Shown here: positions 5,959 to 8,940 of the stretch, one piece after another
Layout: each line of letters begins with the position of its first letter
Numbering within the stretch: the stretch's first letter is position 1
From: Methanoregulaceae archaeon
GTDB lineage: Archaea > Halobacteriota > Methanomicrobia > Methanomicrobiales > Methanospirillaceae
Direction: 5' to 3'
Length of the DNA stretch: 8,940 nt
NCBI GenBank assembly: GCA_019695435.1
Contig: JACTVF010000084.1
Coordinates: 1 to 8,940 of the forward strand
Made by a program: the position numbers and the translations under genes
Notes under the pieces: model-generated
What the model was told of the DNA's origin: nothing
Database searches by the model: none
The model's input: the letters and a program-made list of their open reading frames with translations, nothing else

Positions 5959-7058
5959 TGCGGAGCGCCCTTGCGATCTTCAAACGGGATTTCAAGAAGT
6001 TCCTGAGTAACCCGTTCATCATCATGATGACGCTCATTATGCCCATCATGTACCTGGTGGTCTTCGGGAACGCGTTTGGGGGCACCATCAGCCACATTCC
6101 GGTCGGGGTCGTCCAGGAAGTCCCACCCTACAATGACACCCCGCTCTTTACGAGCGCCGCATACCAGCTTAACCATATCCCCCCGGCCAATGCTGACCAG
6201 CCCAATGCCAATAAACTGCTGGATGTAACCGTTTATGCAGACGAAGCCGCAGCCAAACAGGATCTCGAAAACGGGAAATTATCGGCCGTGATCGTCTTTC
6301 CCTCATCGGTTTCAAACGACAACGCTGTACGAGTTTACGTCGATAGTTCTGACTCAATAACACCCCCGCTTGTTGAAGCGGCGGTAAACCAGGTCCTGCT
6401 TGGTCTTGGGGCGCATAACCCCGTTCTTATCGACGCGATCTATGGGGATATCCAGTATCTCCAGTTCTTTGGCGTGGGTGTGATCATGATGGCCATCTTT
6501 ACCTCCACCATGTTCGGTGGTGGGATCGCGCTCATCAAGGACCGGGAGAACGGCATCCACGAAGGCTATCTCGTCACACCAGTCAAACGCTCCAGCATCA
6601 TCTTTGGGATTATCTCAAGCGGCACCGTGCGGGCCTTCATCGCGGGATTTACCATTTTCTGGATCGATCTGCTGATCACCGGTATCACTCTCCAGAGTTT
6701 CCAGGACTTTCTCCTGGTCCTGTTGGTTATCCTGATCGCCTGTGTCGGAGTGACGAGCCTGGTTATCTCCTTTGCATCCCGGTTCGCATCCCAGCAGGAG
6801 TACTCATCGGTCATCGCGTTCCTCAACCTGATCCTGTTCATGACCTCGGGTGCTTTTTACCCGGTCATCGGGATGCCGGGCTGGCTGCGCTGGATCACGG
6901 TCATCAATCCCGAATATTACGGCATCCATGCTCTGCGAAGCATCATCCTCAGGAATCAGGGGCTTAACGTGATCGGGATCGATCTCATTGCCCTTTTGAT
7001 CTTTTCCACAACAATGATCATCCTTGGAATTGTCACCTTCCGGCGCACACTGGAGTAG
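5955..7058 (+). CDS. ABC-2 type transporter permease
   Basis: A 367-residue membrane subunit pairing with the ATPase before it. Topology is typical of ABC-2 exporters: helix 1 at about 20-42, a large extracytoplasmic domain (about 43-168), then five helices at about 170-193, 218-240, 252-275, 285-305 and 340-362. The KDRENGIHEGYLVTPVKRSS stretch (195-214) is the conserved cytoplasmic segment after helix 2, thought to contact the ATPase. SGAFYPVIGMPGWLRWITVINPEYYG (298-323) is the usual loop before the last helix. The ATG at 5955 overlaps the ATPase stop as ATGA, and AGGAGG at 5941-5946 lies 8 nt upstream, implying strong coupled translation. Homologues export drugs, lipids or polysaccharides; the MarR regulator favours a toxic small molecule here. 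Confidence 0.94.
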   Translation: MMRSALAIFKRDFKKFLSNPFIIMMTLIMPIMYLVVFGNAFGGTISHIPVGVVQEVPPYNDTPLFTSAAYQLNHIPPANADQPNANKLLDVTVYADEAAAKQDLENGKLSAVIVFPSSVSNDNAVRVYVDSSDSITPPLVEAAVNQVLLGLGAHNPVLIDAIYGDIQYLQFFGVGVIMMAIFTSTMFGGGIALIKDRENGIHEGYLVTPVKRSSIIFGIISSGTVRAFIAGFTIFWIDLLITGITLQSFQDFLLVLLVILIACVGVTSLVISFASRFASQQEYSSVIAFLNLILFMTSGAFYPVIGMPGWLRWITVINPEYYGIHALRSIILRNQGLNVIGIDLIALLIFSTTMIILGIVTFRRTLE

Positions 7059-7070
7059 TTCAAAAAACGG

Positions 7071-7123
7071 GATTTCAGCCTAGGATCCGGCTGAAGTCGA
7101 TCCTTCTCATTTTCATTCTTTTT
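7071..7123 (+). terminator. Hairpin plus T-rich tract ending the marR-ABC operon
   Basis: A 10-bp stem (GATTTCAGCC at 7071-7080 with GGCTGAAGTC at 7089-7098, one T-G wobble) with an 8-nt loop begins 13 bp after the permease stop. It is followed by a T/C-rich tract that ends in six T (7118-7123). This resembles a bacterial intrinsic terminator but would also satisfy archaeal U-tract termination or act as a 3' stabiliser. Bases 7124-7340 contain nothing else I can support as a gene. Confidence 0.65.
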
Positions 7124-7347
7124 TAAAAGTGGGCTCGAAAACGGATCAGATGCACTGCCAACCCAGACCTGAAATGTACTGGGATGTAGAGAGCAGCAGG
7201 GCACATGTTAAAAACGGACAACTTCTGTTACCTGTTCATTCGCTCTCGGATGTACACAATACCCACGTGGTTTCCGGAGCCAGCCCATTACAACGCACCC
7301 AGTAAAGGGCACATAAGGAGCCGGGTCAGGAAGAGTGAACGTGAACG

Positions 7348-7361
7348 GGAAAAAAGAAAGG
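7348..7361 (-). terminator. Poly-T terminator candidate after the TM-helix channel-like gene
   Basis: On the minus strand a pyrimidine-rich run with six consecutive T lies a few bases after the stop codon (7368-7370). A short direct repeat, GTGAAC twice (7335-7340 and 7341-7346), sits just beyond it. There is no hairpin. Confidence 0.4.
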
Positions 7362-7367
7362 GATAAT

Positions 7368-8060
7368 TTACTGTTGTTTCTTGGAGATCGAATCGATGAC
7401 CTTGTCCATGATCGCTTCGCTGCGGTTCTTGAGCCCGAAGCCAACGATGATCGCGATTGCGGCGCCAAGACCGATACCAATACCCCATGCAATCGGTGTC
7501 ACGAACGTGTAGATGATCGTGAGATCGAGCTCCAGCTGCGAGAGTGCAAGGATGGCCGTTACGAAATACAAAAAGACCCGGAGAATTACCAGGACTGGTG
7601 AGATGAACTGGACATTCTTCTGGGAGTAGTACCGGTTGAGGAAATCGATAAACGCGTCGATGAGAAGGAATCCGACGACGAAAATGATCACAAATGCCAC
7701 AACATGCGGGATGTACATGACAATCGTCATCATCAGTTGGCTGAGATAGTCCAGATTCAGGATGTTCACAGCCGCAAGAATGGCAATCAGGTATACAACG
7801 ATACGGACCGCAATATCACCGATGTAACCGACCGTAATCCCGGCGTTTTTGAACGACCCGCGGATCGACGCCACATCGGCACCTTCTTCCACGATATGCT
7901 GCTCGCTGATCTTGTCCAGTACAATCCGGACCGCCCTGCCAAGCAGACGGCCTACAATCCAACCGATAATAAGAACAACAAGTGCACCCACAATGCCGGG
8001 GATGTACGTCATAAGGGTCTCATGCCATCGGTTTAACAAACTACCAACTACAGGATCCAT
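7368..8060 (-). CDS. TM-helix-repeat membrane protein, mechanosensitive-channel related
   Basis: A 230-residue protein with five hydrophobic helices (about 18-42, 76-103, 115-140, 154-174, 185-210). It contains two copies of a helix motif, TYIPGIVGALVVLIIGWIVGRLL (from 18) and MYIPHVVAFVIIFVVGFLLIDAF (from 115), each followed by a second, more weakly alike helix. This is the conserved TM-helix repeat of CmpX-like proteins, which are related to small mechanosensitive channels. The last helix, GIGIGLGAAIAIIVGFGLKN (193-212), recalls the Gly/Ala-rich pore helix of MscS, but the MscS beta domain is absent and the protein stops about 18 residues later. It may be a small channel or a membrane scaffold. 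The start is supported by GAGGA (complement of 8068-8072), 7 nt before the ATG. It is divergent from the PAS sensor gene. Confidence 0.85.
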   Translation of the reverse strand: MDPVVGSLLNRWHETLMTYIPGIVGALVVLIIGWIVGRLLGRAVRIVLDKISEQHIVEEGADVASIRGSFKNAGITVGYIGDIAVRIVVYLIAILAAVNILNLDYLSQLMMTIVMYIPHVVAFVIIFVVGFLLIDAFIDFLNRYYSQKNVQFISPVLVILRVFLYFVTAILALSQLELDLTIIYTFVTPIAWGIGIGLGAAIAIIVGFGLKNRSEAIMDKVIDSISKKQQ

Positions 8061-8114
8061 GCAATTTTCCTCTTTTCAACGATAAAAATTTACAAAATTA
8101 CATTAACCATTTTT

Positions 8115-8122
8115 CTATATAG
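8115..8122 (-). promoter_or_regulatory. TATA box for the TM-helix channel-like gene
   Basis: CTATATAG, a palindromic TATA-like octamer about 55-62 bp before the ATG at 8060. It would start transcription near 8090 and give a leader of about 30 nt carrying the GAGGA ribosome-binding site. Other A/T runs nearby (8081-8100) make the exact element uncertain. Confidence 0.4.
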
Positions 8123-8131
8123 ATATTTCCC

Positions 8132-8158
8132 TTAATTATGATATATTTTGGTAATTAA
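8132..8158. repeat. Inverted repeat in the divergent promoter region
   Basis: TTAATTA (8132-8138) and TAATTAA (8152-8158) form a perfect 7-bp inverted repeat with a 13-bp spacer, midway between the two divergent promoters. It could be a regulator site, but the stretch is so A/T-rich that chance is plausible. Confidence 0.3.
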
Positions 8159-8182
8159 CAACAATTATAAACGTGGATTTGC

Positions 8183-8192
8183 TTATATATAA
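8183..8192 (+). promoter_or_regulatory. TATA box for the PAS sensor gene
   Basis: TTATATATAA, an almost ideal archaeal TATA box centred about 30 bp before the ATG at 8217. At this distance the transcript would begin very near the start codon, so the mRNA may be leaderless. No good Shine-Dalgarno is present, which fits. Confidence 0.7.
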
Positions 8193-8216
8193 TTCAGATA
8201 AGAAAGTGGCATTCAG

Positions 8217-8940
8217 ATGATGCAGAATTACCCGCAGGAACTCGCCCACATAAAGAACCTTCTCAGGCAGAACCCGGAAGGTATGAGCATCACCGATATA
8301 GCAAAGGCACTCAGGAAGAACAAGAACACGACCGGCCGCTATCTCGATATCCTCCTGATCTCCGGGCAGGTGGACATGCGTACGTATGGGATGGCAAAGG
8401 TCTTTACCCTCTCGCAGAGAGTTCCGCTGTCCGCGATGCTCAGTTATTCAAAGGACCTGATCATGGTCCTTGACAAAGAGTCCCGCATTGTAGATATCAA
8501 TGACAATTTCCTCAAGCTCCTGCACCTCACAAAAAAGGATGCGCTGGGGAAAAACCTCACGTATCTCAAGTCCCCCGGGGCTGATGTGCATGAGCTTGTC
8601 AATTCACTCATAACAACGCCATCAGAAGAGAGAGAACGCACCCTCTCGTTTCAGATAAAAGAGACCGGGGAGCGCATCTTCAAACAAAAATCCATCCCCA
8701 CCGTTTTTGACGATGGCGCGAGAGGAGTTACGATCATCCTTTCCGATGTCACGGAGGAGATCCTGCGGGAACGGGAACTTAGGGACCGGGAAGAGCGGTT
8801 CCGGATGATGGCAGAAAATATCCAGGATGGCCTGCTCATCCTTGAGAACGGAAGAAACACTTTTGTCAACAACCGTTTTGCAGAAATTACCGGGTATTCT
8901 TTTGAAGAATTATGGGCAATGGACCCCCTCACCATCATCG
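8217..8940 (+). CDS. PAS-domain sensor with N-terminal helix-turn-helix (partial, 3' end off window)
   Basis: An open frame of 241 codons with no stop, continuing past the right edge. Residues about 8-67 form a winged-helix-like domain (MSITDIAKALRKNKNTTGRY, then a beta-wing ending KVFTLS). A first PAS domain covers about 73-180 (DLIMVLDKESRIVDINDNFLKLL to VTIILSDVTEE). A short charged helical linker follows (EEILRERELRDREERF), then a second PAS domain from about 195 (MMAENIQDGLLILENG, FVNNRFAEITGYSFEEL). Methanomicrobiales carry many such HTH-PAS proteins, often ending in further PAS domains or a histidine kinase; the output domain here is not visible. ATG 8220 is an equally possible start. 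The ligand or cofactor of the PAS domains cannot be told. It is divergent from the TM-helix channel-like gene across an A/T-rich region. Confidence 0.9.
   Translation, partial: MMQNYPQELAHIKNLLRQNPEGMSITDIAKALRKNKNTTGRYLDILLISGQVDMRTYGMAKVFTLSQRVPLSAMLSYSKDLIMVLDKESRIVDINDNFLKLLHLTKKDALGKNLTYLKSPGADVHELVNSLITTPSEERERTLSFQIKETGERIFKQKSIPTVFDDGARGVTIILSDVTEEILRERELRDREERFRMMAENIQDGLLILENGRNTFVNNRFAEITGYSFEELWAMDPLTII

Noticed and set aside
1..8940. CRISPR array, tRNA, IS ends, toxin-antitoxin or defence cassette
   Set aside because: I looked for regularly spaced repeats, cloverleaf-type sequences, terminal inverted repeats and known defence motifs and saw none.

Overview
The window looks like a stretch of chromosome from a methanogenic archaeon, most likely of the order Methanomicrobiales (a Methanoregula-like organism). 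This rests on an archaeal translation factor aIF1A, TATA-type promoters (A/T octamers about 25-35 bp upstream of starts), Shine-Dalgarno motifs of the GGAG/GGTGA type, a CxxC-x17-CxxC mini-zinc protein of a kind common in methanogens, and a PAS-domain sensor with an N-terminal helix-turn-helix, an arrangement frequent in that order. The assignment is inferred from gene content; no rRNA or tRNA is present.

Layout. 1-1000 (+): aIF1A, a doubtful 53-residue ORF, then a 58-residue zinc-binding protein. 1149-2859 (-): a TspO/MBR membrane protein and an RMD1/YagE (DUF155) protein with a C-terminal membrane anchor, each apparently transcribed alone. 3087-4185 (+): a 70-residue two-helix membrane protein with a glycine zipper, a possible 51-residue ORF with no clear homology, and immediately behind it a LysE/RhtB-type exporter. 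4380-7058 (+): a compact operon of a MarR-type repressor, an ABC ATPase and an ABC-2 permease (4 bp gap, then an ATGA overlap). It has an inverted repeat over its promoter and a hairpin plus T-rich tract after its last gene. 7368-8060 (-): a five-helix TM-helix-repeat protein related to mechanosensitive channels. It is divergent, across an A/T-rich promoter region, from a PAS sensor at 8217 that runs off the right edge.

How the genes fit together. The clearest functional unit is the marR-ABC operon, best read as a self-regulated, inducible efflux or multidrug export system. The window is rich in small or medium membrane proteins (TspO, RMD1-like, glycine-zipper protein, LysE, ABC-2 permease, TM-helix channel), which suggests an envelope, transport and stress neighbourhood. 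Beyond the ABC operon there is no proof that these act together. I found no CRISPR array, IS element, tRNA, rRNA or defence system. The most curious items are the missing plausible ATG start in aIF1A, the small ORF abutting the LysE gene, the multi-arm operator in front of marR, and the glycine-zipper miniprotein.
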